Assembly: GCA_034620365.1 (NCBI GenBank)
Contig: JAQGEQ010000192.1
Span: forward strand, 2,227,001-2,291,000
Origin: Pegea sp. RAD2-039
Lineage: Eukaryota; Chordata; Thaliacea; Salpida; Salpidae
DNA length: 64,000 nt
Reading direction: 5' to 3'
Part shown: positions 1-12,877 of the stretch, piece by piece
How the letters are laid out: each line of letters starts with the position of its first letter
How positions within the stretch are numbered: the stretch's first letter is position 1
The notes under the pieces: generated by a model
What the model was told of the DNA's origin: nothing
Seen by the model: only the letters and a program-made list of their open reading frames with translations
The model's database searches: none
Position numbers and translations under genes: made by a program

Positions 1-1650
1 AATCCTGCTGCATGGACAACAGCTGGATACCCATAACTTCTGCCCTGGCATCAATATATATATGCATAGCCGTTTGCGGCCAAAGTAGACCAAAAAAATC
101 TGGTTACAATCCTACCTGGGTACAACGATTTAATAAAAGCTAATTCGGTAGATTAAGTACATCATTATAAAAATCAGCAGATTGGTAGATATACGCGTAC
201 CCTACAGGGCTTCTTGTCATCTAGAAACCGCTAAAATTGTCGCTTTGAGGCAATTGTACAGACTTTAGGCGTAAAGAGCTATGTGTGGGTCATACATTAA
301 ACTACGATGCGAACCTGAAACGGCACTAATGAAGAACCATCGAAGGAATTTTTTTCATAGACTTTGTGGGGTTTAAAATCTCAAGCGAAAGGTATTTTGG
401 GGCTAAGTAACCACGTAGGATATCCAGGAAGCTCGAGTTAAATACTTCCACTGTAACCAAAACGCCCCAGTTCAGAATACTCTCCCGAATTATCAAAGAC
501 CCACCCTGAATGCAAGTCGAAAGAATATATACGGACTTTCTTCGGTATATAGGAAGTCTCGTTGTTAAAAGAAAGCTCTCAACAAGGATTGAAGGTCCTA
601 ATTTGCAGCTAATGTACAATGCTCTCAATATCTTGTGTACGAGCAGCAGTGGGCAAGAACTTTACTGGCGAGATCTCCAGCTTTAAAAAAAAAATGGAAA
701 ACCACTCATTTTATCTCCACAACACCCACGGTGGAGTAGAGGTTGCAGTCAAAGCAGCCAAACGAGTGCTACGGTCAAATGTCAGCCTTTCTGAACCTTT
801 CGGCGTGGCATTATAGAGGGAGGCTTGAACATTCAAAGAGACCGACGCGTGCGCTGCAGAACGAAAGAAAAGACGAATAATTGTGCTTACAATTTACCAC
901 CACTCAAAATTGGGGACAGATGTCTGATCCAGAATCAGACCGGCCATAACTACAGGAAAGGGACACGAGTGGTGCCGTAAAGGAAGTCGTTTAGCAAATA
1001 CACCAGAAGCTTGATGGCCCAGAGCACGTCACAAACCGAATCAGGTGCTTTTTGAGGGCCTACTTACTGCCCTATTCTACATCAGACACCACGCGACCTT
1101 AAGCGGCGCGCGGCACAACACTATGAACTATAACTGACCACCGTCTGATAAAGCAGAAGGTCTAGGACTCAAAGTGAACGAGCACACCGATGTAAAACCC
1201 CGAAATAGTGAGCCCCAAGTGAACAATCGTGTCAGCTTCAAATTACTTTTATTTATCAAAGCGGGTCATCCAATAGTAGAGCTGCAGTAAGGACGTCACT
1301 ACTCCAAAACCCCAGAGGGGTCTTCGACAAGCCGGTCATCAAGGAGCACAAAGCATCACATAAAGAAAGTTGTAAGATCGATCAAGCTACAAGCAAATCA
1401 CTACCAGTGTCTGCTACCTCTACAATCACAAATTGTTGTTTCTTGTTGTTTAACTGTTGTTTCGCTCTCCGGGAATGAGACGAGTTGTGTTTATTGATTC
1501 TTATGTTGTAGATCGTTGGTATATGATCAAACTATTGTTGTTAAATGTTGTGTTGCAAATAACTTCTTCGTTTATTACTTTCAATATATGTGTGTATAAT
1601 ATTTTTCAAAACAAAATCTCCTGAAATTTTGTGGAAACTTTTTTACTTTT
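1..1650 (+). mobile_element. Decayed Ty3/Gypsy-type LTR retrotransposon (3' part of pol, possible LTR)
   Basis: This stretch is clearly richer in G+C than the AT-rich DNA around it. Around 640-800 the plus strand encodes integrase-like residues, including a 'GVEVAVKAAKRVLRSNVS' stretch typical of the integrase core of K02A2.6-like Gypsy elements. At about 890-1100, in two frames, there are residues resembling the region after the integrase core ('LPPLKIGDRCLIQNQTG', then 'KLDGPEHVTNRIRCFLRAY'). Stop codons and frameshifts break the frame repeatedly, so it is a dead copy. The TGTTGT-rich stretch at about 1410-1560 may be the remains of an LTR, but I found no matching second LTR. The 5' part lies outside the window or has decayed beyond recognition. 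Confidence 0.7.
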
Positions 1651-4234
1651 CTAAGTCTTTATTTGGTTGCGTGATAAAAACTTATAACTTTGAATAACTT
1701 TTAATTTTTAAAAACATTGGAATATTTCAACTATGATAATATTTTGTGAGCCATGTAATGATAATGGCTCGTTATATAGAGCTTTATTCAAATTATTAAG
1801 AAGGCGATTAACAATGTTAAGTATACCGACGATACACGTTACCCACAACACAGTCTGTTACCGAATAACCCAGGTTCTTGAGAGAATGACGAATAACGCA
1901 TTTACATCAGCGGTAAAATACACTACTTTATACCACAGGCAATATACTCTTTTTCGAGTATTTACATTTTTCAAAAAGCTATTACAAAAAAATCTGTTTT
2001 TTATAAGTTTGATGTTGCTGCTTTAAAAGTGTTTCTCTACAAGATTAATTAAAAAACCTCAAACAAAAATCTATATAGACTATTGGAACTTACAGCTAAA
2101 CTTTTAAACCACTGATAGCTACTTTTCCATAAATATATTATTTATTATTAAGCCATTTTTAGCATTGCCTTTTTGATATAAAGCTTAGTAAGCTAGTTCG
2201 ACAGTTTTAGTTTGTAAAATTATATATATGTTAAGAGCTTAGTCGTTTTTAAGTGTATCAAATGTTTTTTTGATTTAGAATTTATATAGTTTATAGGCGT
2301 TTAATTAATTTATTTCATTAACTAATTTAGTCGAAATGTAAATCAAAACCAATTTTTCATCATTGCTGCAAATATTTGTGATAAAAATAAAATGTTACCT
2401 TATTTTAAGTCAACATATTCAATAAAACATGAACTATAAAATTTGTACAGACCGCTACAACTTAGCAACTTAATTGTAATGGCATAAAAAACAAGCGCAC
2501 AGCAAATATTTCAGAAAAAGATTTCTTGTAAACTAACATAGAAAAGTCATTGATCGAAGTATTATTCTCTATAAAAAAACAAAAAAATCAAACGATCTAT
2601 AATTGATTTGTAATAAACGAAAATATGTAGAAATCCCTTATGTAGAAACACAAGCTATGAAGTTCTAGGCCGTGAACTGTTAAACTTAAATTGTTCAGAT
2701 TGATTATTGTGAGAAACTTCAAATAAAAGTAAAATCCATGATTAATAATAACCAAAAACAAGTATGATAAAATGAAAAGTAATTCAGTTATATGCAGGGA
2801 GTGATAATAATAAGGCATGTTTCGGTTGAAAACAGCCGGTGGATGCTAGAGGGATTTATACAGGTAGTGTTACTGATGTGTTCACTACAGCTTTTTGTAA
2901 AAGTCACTTCAGTCTTAATGATCTATGAAACCGCGATTAAAACCAATAACTTGAAAGTATAGCTATTTTTATAATATTAATAAATCTTGCAGATGTTAAT
3001 GATGCGTTTACATTGTATAAAATATTTTAGCTTATCAATAAGAAACCCTCTTTCTACTTGTCTAAACCTGTGGAAAACTAGAACGATGGTTTTTATTGAA
3101 CAATAATAACAGAATTTACATGATGGCACAATAATAAAAGAATTGACAATTTAATAAATCTATATACCTTCACTAAAATTTAGGCTATACTTTTTAAATG
3201 TATATTTGAAATAAACTTCTACGAGACAGACATTGAATTTTATATGCTTCTAACTAAAAAAAACTAAATACCTTTAAACAAAGGCTGAAATGTCATTTTT
3301 TTCAAATAATGTATTTATGAAAAGTGGTCATTTTACATAAGATATTATTGTTAAGGACTAACCTACGACAGTAAGAAGGCTTATACAAGCTTTACAAAAA
3401 TGAACAAGTTGCCAGCGATAAATTGTTAACAATTGTTTTAAAATAAAAACAGGAGAGAAAATGAAGTTTTTAAGTACTGAATGTGATGTGAGAAGTTTTG
3501 GACAAAACTTTTGAAAAAACTTAGAATACTGACTGCTCAGCATCTTTCAAATTTAGCTCAATTGGTCACTATGTCAGAGTTTTTCTTGATCTTGATAAAA
3601 AAAATCTTTATATATGAAAATATAGAAGATATAATAATATCTAAACATTAGGCTATTTATTAGATAAAAGTATATGCAATCATAAACTTAGACCCTATTG
3701 TTACATCACAATTATTAAAAAACAAGTTGAAATTAGTTTTTTTTCAAAACAAATAACTAGAAAGCTGTTCATATCAACTTACATATTGGTAAGTTTAAAA
3801 ATTTAAAAATAGTTATGTTTTCTTAAACTACCAATTGCACATTATACTTTTTACATAAGCCGTGCTTAAACTATTATATGAAAGGTGTCTTTGTAAGAAC
3901 GAAGCTTTGTAGTTTAGATTAAATTCATAAGATACTGTATTTAATTAAAATATTTATTAACTTACAGCTTTGAATTTATTTAATTAACGTTTTTTATCTT
4001 TACTTTTTTAATTTTATATCTTTTCATTGCTTGTTTTACTCAAACTCGAATAACCTAATTTTATTACAAGCACAAAATACAACAAACTATCAGAGCAAAT
4101 ATAATTTTATAGATATCTTTTGGTTTTCAATCTACTCTTAAAGTTTCAATGCAACTGTTATGCCATTTTAGACTCATTAGAATGCTATCATGTTGACAAA
4201 AGTCACACTAGTACAATTTATATATTTTTTTCAG
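1651..4234. other. AT-rich intergenic DNA, no gene seen
   Basis: Strongly A/T-dominated sequence. Open frames at 1733-2026 (+), 2597-2818 (-) and 3358-3543 (-) are short, have A/T-driven composition and show no domain or splice context. A strong splice acceptor (T-run followed by CAG) ends at 4234, about 90 bp before the start codon of the next gene, so a 5' UTR intron of that gene may lie in the last part of this stretch. Confidence 0.5.
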
Positions 4235-4325
4235 CTGTTTTTTATCAACTCAGAGTTTTAAATTGTAGGGAAAAAATAAACAGCAACTTAGAAGATAAAG
4301 AATTCTACGAAGTAGAAACTTTAAA

Positions 4326-5060
4326 ATGAAACAAATTCCGTGTTTTAATATATTATTCTTCATAATATTTGGAGTTGCTTTCCTGATTTCCCAGGTTGAA
4401 GGATGTAGTGAACTCATTAGTAGCTCTAAAGTTGGTACCTTTAAAGCAACTGGTCACCCTGATTGCAGCGTTTACTCAATCACTTTAGAAAAAAATCTTT
4501 GTAACGGTTGTTCTGGAGTTGCAACTCAATGGAATGGTTTAATGTACTCAAATGATGATACTTGCGTTTCTATCTCAAATGAAACTCTTATGACTTGCCA
4601 TGGAAATTGTGGTTCAAATCTAACGATAGAAGCTATAACAACAATAACGTGTTCTGCTGGTAACGTTAATTGCACTTTTTCAATGGTTGTTTATGACTGC
4701 GATAATTTTTCAATTGGCGAATGGGTGAGCAATTCAACATGTGAAGATTCAGAATATTTGGAACGTTATCAACAATGTTTAGATTGTGATGGTATAGAAG
4801 TTGACAGAAAGTTTTGTAATGAGTCAAAATATGTAAAAACTCATTGTTCAGAAACAACAAAAATTGAAACTGCTACTGTACAAGCTAGGAGTTCTGAAAT
4901 GCCAATTTCTGCAGTTGTCGGAGGGTCTCTCGCCGGTCTTTTTGCCCTTTTAGCGATTTTATCATTGTTTTTCTGTAAAGATAGATTGTTTGGAACTAAA
5001 AAATCAGCAGTTGGATCTCATCCTTCAGGATTACAATCTGGATCTCTTAAAAGTACTTAA
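4326..5060 (+). CDS. Orphan cysteine-rich type I membrane glycoprotein, single coding exon
   Basis: I do not recognise the family. The 244-residue product has a hydrophobic signal peptide (about residues 1-26, probably cleaved before CSEL). The ectodomain (about 27-190) carries 15 cysteines and six N-glycosylation sequons (NET, NLT, NCT, NFS, NST, NES). One membrane helix follows (about 193-215, with a GGSLAGLFALLAI core), then a short Ser/Gly/Lys tail of about 28 residues. This is the layout of a disulfide-rich cell-surface protein with its N-terminus outside. There is no intron in the coding region, unlike most neighbours. A 5' UTR intron is possible, because a good acceptor ends at 4234. 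Codons are AT-rich like the surroundings, so there is no sign of recent transfer. Ligand and role are unknown; it could be a lineage-specific receptor or adhesion molecule. A poly(A) signal lies 45 bp after the stop. Confidence 0.75.
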   Translation: MKQIPCFNILFFIIFGVAFLISQVEGCSELISSSKVGTFKATGHPDCSVYSITLEKNLCNGCSGVATQWNGLMYSNDDTCVSISNETLMTCHGNCGSNLTIEAITTITCSAGNVNCTFSMVVYDCDNFSIGEWVSNSTCEDSEYLERYQQCLDCDGIEVDRKFCNESKYVKTHCSETTKIETATVQARSSEMPISAVVGGSLAGLFALLAILSLFFCKDRLFGTKKSAVGSHPSGLQSGSLKST

Positions 5061-5104
5061 TTTCACAAAACTGATTTTCACATAACTCAAAACACAGACA
5101 AAAT

Positions 5105-5110
5105 AATAAA
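5105..5110 (+). terminator. Poly(A) signal AATAAA of the orphan membrane protein gene
   Basis: A canonical AATAAA lies 45 bp past the stop codon. The hexamer is common in AT-rich DNA, so position is the only support. Confidence 0.4.
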
Positions 5111-8100
5111 CCGTTAAAAAATCTTTTTTGTTACTTTTTACTTCATTTGTTACACTCCATAACATTATACTTTATATAGTTAAGATAAACTACGGATGAC
5201 TTTTGTGAAAAATAATAGACCAAAGATGTATACTCTTTTTTTCATGTTATTCTAATCTACTCGCTTAATGATTCAAAAATAAATCTTTTTTTTTCTTTTT
5301 TTTTTGAACTTTAGAGGTAGATATTATATACAAATTGATAACGCATTTAAGTTACAAATGCTTTTTAAGTTAATTATCAAAAGATCAATTATCGTTGGAC
5401 ATTTATATAGATGTTTATATGAGCGATCATCAGTTAATATACAAGCACTAAACTCTCTGACTTTTAATAGTTAACTTATTCGTTTTCTTTATTAAACTGT
5501 GTCACGTACTAAATAAAAATCTTATGTATGATACAAATGTAAAACTTTACTGCTTTTAGGTTTAATTGTAAACATTGACATGTCAATAAAAATTTAGAAG
5601 AGTAACAACTGCATACATTATATCGAAGATAAATCTGAAAAGAACAATAAATAGTAACAAGCAAATATTAAAAAAAAATTATTTTCTCATCTTTAAATTA
5701 TCATAAAATTTTTGCATTTAAAAAAATAATAAATTTAAAATGTAGTTTTAGTTTTTTATCGGTATTACGTTAGTAACACTTTTAATTTTTTGAAAGTTAA
5801 AGCTTTTAAGATAAGAATAAAACTAAAAACAGCTAAAAAATTATTTTTTGGCATAATCATTAACTATTGTAAACATTTAAGACTTTCTGCACATCTATCT
5901 CTCTTCTATAAGTGTATAATCTGTCAAGTAAATGTTTCTTTAGTTATTTTTTATATTTTTTTCTATAGTTTTTAAAAGCTTTGACTATGCGTGCTACTGT
6001 TATTCAAAATACTGAAGAAACACTTGTAAAGAAAAAAACAAGTAAATAGATGTTGACAACTTTTAGCAAATCAAATCTTTAAGAAAGATAACTAAAAGTT
6101 TTGAACAAACTATTTTATCTAAGAATTATTTTACGCAAAGAGGAATACTTAAAACTGACAATAGACTAACTTAACTTGGTACCATGCTTGTCACCGCAAA
6201 AGCCCGCTCTCTTATTCAATTAAATCATTCAGTCATAATTTAAACTTTTTAAAATGCCAATTTTGCTTATCCTATATGATTGAAATCTAGAGAAGTTTTG
6301 GAAGATCCTTATTGTTCACACCTAAAACACGCTTAGAAATGTTTCAGCAAAACATAAAAGCTCTTGAAGCATTTTAAATAAATACAAAAGTTGTTTTAAT
6401 TTGATGTATTATGGAAAATAGCTCATCTAAAATTATCTCATGCAAAACTTTCAGTAAAATCACGTAAATAGTAAATATACTTTATTGCAATTTCAATATT
6501 AATCGTTTTAAATCAAATACTATCTTTATCTTTACTTTTGCAGGAAGAGTTAAGATTGTTAAAATTGTAATACATCAACCAGCCGATAATTTCAGTATAA
6601 TAAAATCAAAATATAATAATAAAAATGTCAAGCTATTGTTTGATTTTAACCATTAAGATTTTGTTTGCTTTTTTTAGAAAGAACATATAAAACCTCAACT
6701 AATAATAAAAGTTTGATTATTTTGAATAAACTTAATATTATTTCAGAGTTAAATAACTGATAAACATACATTTTCGTTTTTCTGTCTAGATTTAAAAAAA
6801 AGTAATTTGAATTTGACCGAGATTTATATTAAGTTCTGTTTCTCAAGAGATTTCATCTTTTAACATCTAGATAAATTTTGAAGAAATGATAACCAACATG
6901 TAAATCACTTTGTAGAGTTTTATCGTCTCTTATAATCAGCTTGTTTCGGTGGATTAGTTTTGAAGAACTTGAAACTAAATCATGTTTAAATAGTTTATTT
7001 TAGGAAATTGTTAAAGCACAGCCGCTTGAATGACAATCTACATAATCATCACAATAACCAACAGACTAAACTAATAGACGAAGATCAATATCAATAATGT
7101 TATTGATAATCTTTCAGTTAAAAAAAGTTGTTTCGATTTGACTAGCTTATCAACTTATAATTTCAAAAAAGACTTTTTCTTTACGCAGTAACTTCAATAA
7201 AGAAAATAAATCAAGCAAAGCTCTTAACAAGTTTACTTATATCTAGAATAATTATCGCTGAAAAGTTGAGCTTACCTGAACTAGTTTAAATATTAGTTTA
7301 AATTCTAAAGTTTTTATGTTTAAAAAAACTTTAATATACTTTTTTTGAAAAATTATCTTTTAATTAGCATTTTCAACTATATGTTTTTTAGGATATACCA
7401 TTAAGGCAAGTACTTTGATGTATAAGTCGCATCAGACCACCTTCAACCAGTAAGCTGAAGGCGTGTCTGCAAGAAAAAATCTATCGACTAAATCTTATAG
7501 GTTAAAGTGTTAATTCTACTTATGTACGTGTAGACTTTTTGGTTGCTATATATTGACAAGTCCATTTACAGTAGCATGTTTACAATGACACTAAGCTTGT
7601 CGTCAACACACAATTACTATATCCTACAGCGTTACAATACTAACAGCCATATACCTTCCATTAATATTTCTAGCTGTAAGATTACGAGCGCACGCCACAA
7701 CGCCTAATTCTTTTAATAAATTATTAAACCATAGACCGCTAAGTGTCGCTTATGAGAAGTAGAAGCCTTTTTCATCTTGTTAAATATTCATTGCATAAAT
7801 AGAATACAAACGGCTTCTTGATTTGATTTAGGCTGTTGTAAATCTATTCTTACACAGAAAAAAGGATGAGACCCTATAAATGAGCTCACTATAAGTATGC
7901 AAAAACCGAATGCCTTTTAAAAGGATTTTTTATTGGCTATGATTATCAAGGATTAATAGAGCAGCATCAACATTGATAGTTATGAGTTTTTATGTACTTG
8001 GTCGAGTCAGTGATTCTATAAAACCAGGAGTGATGATTTTTGTGATTATCAGTACAAAACTAGTTGTATGGTTCGTTGTTTGCACAAATTCAACAAATAA

Positions 8101-8750
8101 TTGTCCTATAATACTTGAATTGAAAAAAATTTGCGCAGAGCAAAAACCTTAAAGGTATTGTGATATAATGCTGTGTATTAATAAATAACGAATTTTGTTT
8201 TATAATTGATTGCTTATTAAACTGATGTCATAGTTAATGAAAAAATTAGATGTGTTTATAAACTGATTTGCGTCGACACTTTTTCTTCTTACTTTGGTAT
8301 TACCTTTAAACAATTTTATTTTGTCAAATAATATATTTTATATCTTTTGTTTGAAATTTCACTTTCAGTTAAAACTATTACACAGCTCAGACGTAAGATA
8401 ACTAAAATCTTGAAATAAAAGATACCAAGAAAATGTTAAACACTAAATAAGTAAATAAATTTGCAAATTTAAAACAACATTAAACTATTTCTTCTGTCGT
8501 ATTTGTATTTACCGTCATTATAGATGCAGACAAACAGTTCTTTTATTTAATATTTCAAACATTTTTTTAGTTAATCACTTAGTTAAGAAGCTTCCAAAAC
8601 GATAGTCGAATATTGAAATCTCTTTTATAAATCCTCTTGTTATCAGAGATTCCTTATCTATATTAAAACAGTATTGCAGCGGTTTAAAGCGGATTAAACC
8701 TGTTGTCGGACTAAGCACTAGCAAACTCATCTTCGAACCATGCAGTCAGA
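5111..8750. other. AT-rich intergenic DNA upstream of Lbx
   Basis: No coding exon could be supported. A slightly more GC-rich stretch at about 7380-7720 may be a decayed mobile element, but no protein motif is readable. The rest is A/T-rich and would include any upstream regulatory DNA of the homeobox gene. Confidence 0.4.
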
Positions 8751-8751
8751 G

Positions 8752-8760
8752 TATATAAAT
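8752..8760 (+). promoter_or_regulatory. Possible TATA box of the Lbx gene
   Basis: TATATAAAT lies about 370 bp before the Lbx start codon, in a locally less A/T-uniform context. A GTAAGT donor at 8935 and an acceptor ending at 9021 could define a short 5' UTR intron between this promoter and the start codon. This is inference from position only. Confidence 0.3.
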
Positions 8761-9129
8761 TCGGTATTTATGTATGCGTCAAAATAAGAATAGTGGCAAA
8801 CGTATTTAATGGATATAGGTAGACTAGTCACTAGAAATCAATTTTGTTTCGCCTCAATAGTTTTGACTGATCATCTCTAGGTAAATGGGCTAGATTATTA
8901 TACTATAAAACTAAAGCAGGGAAGATTAAGATCAGTAAGTTTTTCTTTCACTACGAAGTTATATTTAACATTTTTAGGTTTTTATTTAAAGCAGCTATTT
9001 GAAAGTACTTTTTTTATTTAGGTTGCTTTCTAATTTTAAAGAAATAATTTTTGTTTCTAAAATTTATCTATAAACTGAAACGCGGGTTGATAAGAGGTGA
9101 AAAATAAAGAAAACTAAAACAACGAAACA

Positions 9130-12100
9130 ATGGCTAACGAAGCCTCGTCGCTGCAAAAATCAAACATTTCTACCACCCCATTTTCAATAAAGGACATTTT
9201 GGCCAAGTCAGAAAGTTCTTATCGCAACGAATGTGGGGCGTTTGGCGAAGAAAGTGCCACATTTTCACAAACTTCTCGATCTTCGATCAGTTCATTCAAT
9301 GAAGATATAAATGTTTATCGAAGTCAATCTCTTTTTAGCAATTTGCAGCGTTTTTATGCTGCTAGTAACGCTTTACAATCGTTACTATTATTTTCAAACT
9401 TACCAAGGCTTAGCTTTGATAACACAAACTATGAGTTTGGTGACACGGTACAACTAAACTTAGGGTTCTCTTTCGATGCTAACCAAATTAATCTTTCAAA
9501 TCAAAACTCTTCAATTAATGATGAATGCATGACATTAAAAAACAATTCGCTGAATAGTGTTTCCATGCATAAAAATGAAAATAAATTGAAAGTTAGTAAA
9601 ATGAAACGTAAAAAAGATCGAAATGTTTCTGGATCACCATTACATGAGCTGGAAAAATTTACCTGTGTCACTTTTCAAGGAATGGAAAAGCGTGAGTTTT
9701 AAAAAAGTTTTTCTAGTTTTGTAACTGATAAGCATTACTTCAGTTTTTTTAATATAAAAAAATGGTTTGTTATAAACTAAAAATCATTATTTAAATGATA
9801 TCTAAGCATATAATAATTATGTTGCGGTCATTTTGTCAAATTCATGTTTAATGATACAATGAAACAATTTGTGAATAAGCTTTACATCAATTGTCAAAAG
9901 TTTTATGAGTCTCTATCTCTAGATACCAAATACAATTTTTGGGTTTTCTGCTTCAAATAAAGGACACCAGTAAAAAATTTTATGTGAAGCTCATTAATTT
10001 TCTTGACCTTATGCAAGTTGACAGACTAAGCTTTAGAGTTTATATATGAATGTGATAAGTACTTTACAACTCAGTAAATGTTGCAACTGTTGACATACTG
10101 TATACTTTATAATATTGTAAATTTGATTTTTTTAAATAATAGTGACTACATTCTACTTAAAAAAATTTTAAATTTGCTAAAACTGCATGTGATTTTAAAA
10201 CAATACCTTCAGTTTAAGCACTTTCCAAACGAATACTTGATTATTTGAAGTTAAGGTTATAATTAAGCTGTTTTACATTTCTAAATACTACACAAGGCAT
10301 TTAAATGACTTTTTTAAAATATCACTGTGATGTCTCCATCAATATCTGGCCAAATCAATTTCTAGCAATTTTATTTATTTTTCTGTAAGATTCTTTATAA
10401 TTGATCCCTTAAAATATCTTTATCTTCAAAATTGTGTTGTAGCACATTAAGTCATGTAACGCAAATTCTTTAAAACAAAGTTCTTTTATTATAATATAGT
10501 TTCAACTTCTAAGTTATTGCTATCGTCTGAAAACTTAGGTTGTAGGGGGTCCTTACATTATCTTATAAAATTCTTTAACTATTTTAGTATTGGCAGCTTT
10601 AGTGAGTTGGCAAAATATTTAATGTTTCTTCTTTTATCAATTTTGATGATTTGAAATATGCTAAAAAATCGTTAAAAAAAAGTTTAGATAGAGTAATTTT
10701 TACTTAACTAAAAGTGACCTAAAAACACCTTTTATCAATTTCTAGTCAAATGTTTTATCTTATCCTTGTAAATAAATTTATCGATAGCCTGAAAGTATTT
10801 TATTAAAATAACACAAAGATTAATGATATGAACTCGTTAAAGTTAATACAAATATATTAAATAACAGTTACCAATTTTTCCCCTAATTTATTCTTTTTTT
10901 GGGGAAAGCATTTTTTTTCAGCAAAAGCATAAATGAATAATTATATGACTTAAATAAATATGTGAAGCTAATTGGAATAACATCCTTTACATTTTGATAA
11001 CTTGATAAACATTTTTCTTAGGTTTTGAAGTTGTATTTTAGAGATACTGTGTTTAACCCACAAATTAGTTCGTTTGAAATTGTTGTTTATTTTTTCCAAA
11101 TAATACATGAAAAATCGATTCAATCTCTCAAAGCTTAAATTAAGTTTAAATCTGCTGTAAGGTTACTTGCATAATTTGTTTGCACGTTATTACTATTGAC
11201 TGAAAATTTATAGATCATATAAAAATAGTTATTCTTTAAGATAACAAAAAGGAAAAATTAAAAGACAGCCATTTTGTTTGAGTGTAATTTATCAAAAAAA
11301 ACTAAAATAAGTCTTTGATGTAATGTGATATTTTCGCAAAAAATCATTCTATGAGATTTAGAAAAAATATATATTATATAATGTAAGATTTTTTGTTACA
11401 TAAAAATTTTATAAAAGATAAATCAATTTTTATTGGTTTATTATACTTGTAAACTGAATGACTTTAACAATACAATACTAAAAAAAAAAATACTCGCCAA
11501 TGAATGAAATGAATTCATTTAATGCAAATAAAATTAAACATTTTTATTTTGTGATAAAATTCAATGACCAAGAGATCTTAAGGAAGTCACCTGTCTAAAG
11601 CTATTGACCTAATCTTATTTTTTATTTTATTTATTCAACGCTTATGCGAGTACAAGCTTGACAACTCTTGTAGCAAACATGGTAAACTAGATAGAATTAT
11701 AAGGAATTAAGCAGAATTTTGCACATTTAATGTTCTGAAAATAATTTTTCTGAGAAAAGTTAGTAACTAATAATATTTTAGAGCAACTAAAACTGCATAC
11801 AATCGCAAACGGGTGTGAACAGCGCACAAAACGGAGGAAATGTAGAACAACGTTTACTTCTTTTCAACTATCCGTGCTTGAAAAACGATTTCAATGTCAT
11901 CACTACCTCACACCTGCTGACAGAGATAGTCTGGCCCAAACCTTAAGTCTCACTTCACTTCAGGTACAGTTATATTTATTCCATATTAACTGATTGTAAT
12001 ATAAGTAAAAATTATTATTATTGCACATTTAGTGATATCAAAAATATCTCCTGTTTTATTAAAACATCATTTAGGCTAAGAACCCAGAGTTTAGCTGTTT

Positions 12101-12770
12101 TTTACAATTTATTTGAGTATTGATTAGCAATTAATATAGATAGTGACGAAAGCTACCTGTAACTGTTGTACAGTTTGATAAATGCTTTAATTTATAAGCC
12201 ATAAACCTTGTTTCAAAACAAAGAACTTAAGAAGTAAGTTTAAATTATTTGGATTAATTTAGCACTTTGAATAGAAACTTTTCGGTCAACACTACTAAGC
12301 CAACAAAAACTTGTCTTGGTGGTCAAAGGTGCTAAAAACTTGTCTGTGGCTGAACGCACTAAATTTCAGTTTCATTGATCAAGTGTATACCCCTAAAAAA
12401 TATTTTCGAATAAACACAATTCAATTTCTTCAATATTTTCATACTTTTCAAAAGTGTAAATTATCAGATGCCTAATTCATTTTAAAGTTAATGAGCTCAT
12501 GACTTCTATAACGCTGCTTTTGACTTTCAAACTTTACAACTTTAGACTTAACATTTACAAACTATACACATTGTGAAGAAAGTCTAAACAAAATAAAGAA
12601 AAAATAAAAACATTTGTTCGAATTTAATCGCAATGTGTTAAAACTAAAAAAATTGTTATTAGGTCATTACATGGTTCCAAAACAGAAGAGCAAAATTGAA
12701 GAGAGATGTTCAAGAATTAAAAAATGACTTACAAACAGTAAACTTCTTTTATATTTTAAACCAAGTTTAA
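9130..12770 (+). CDS. LBX: Ladybird-type (Lbx) homeobox transcription factor
   Basis: Three coding exons, 9130-9691, 11782-11963 and 12663-12770, join in phase to a 283-residue protein. Residues 17-24 (TPFSIKDIL) form the N-terminal engrailed-homology-like repressor motif seen in NK-cluster factors. Residues just before exon 1 ends (SPLHELEKFTCVTFQGME) match the conserved pre-homeodomain region of Lbx proteins. The homeodomain spans about 205-264, with KRRKCRTTF at its start, the YLTPADRDSLAQ loop, and VITWFQNRRAKLKRD in helix 3. W48 is residue 252, and position 47 is threonine, as in Lbx. An intron splits the homeodomain exactly between positions 44 and 45. The C-terminus after helix 3 is only about 20 residues. 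In other animals Lbx directs muscle-precursor and neuronal fates in the nucleus. No Tlx or other NK-cluster gene is seen nearby. Intron 1 is about 2.1 kb. The family call is firm. Confidence 0.93.
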
Positions 12771-12871
12771 CCCTTATGATAAATATAACTCTTATTGTTT
12801 GCACCTAATGACCTATTTCGTAATTTTTTGAATATTTTAAAGCAAAGATATACTTTTTTATGTGTGTTAGA

Positions 12872-12877
12872 AATAAA
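12872..12877 (+). terminator. Poly(A) signal AATAAA after Lbx
   Basis: AATAAA lies about 100 bp after the Lbx stop codon and is the first good candidate on the strand. Confidence 0.4.

Noticed and set aside
619..816. 65-residue frame taken as a gene
   Set aside because: It is a fragment of the Gypsy integrase inside a broken element.
1733..2026. 97-residue open frame on the plus strand
   Set aside because: It starts in A/T-rich DNA past the Gypsy relic, has no signal peptide, domain or splice context, and its composition fits chance.
3554..3565. TAGCTCAATTGG resembles the A box of a tRNA gene or tRNA-derived SINE
   Set aside because: No B box or cloverleaf arms follow at the required distance.
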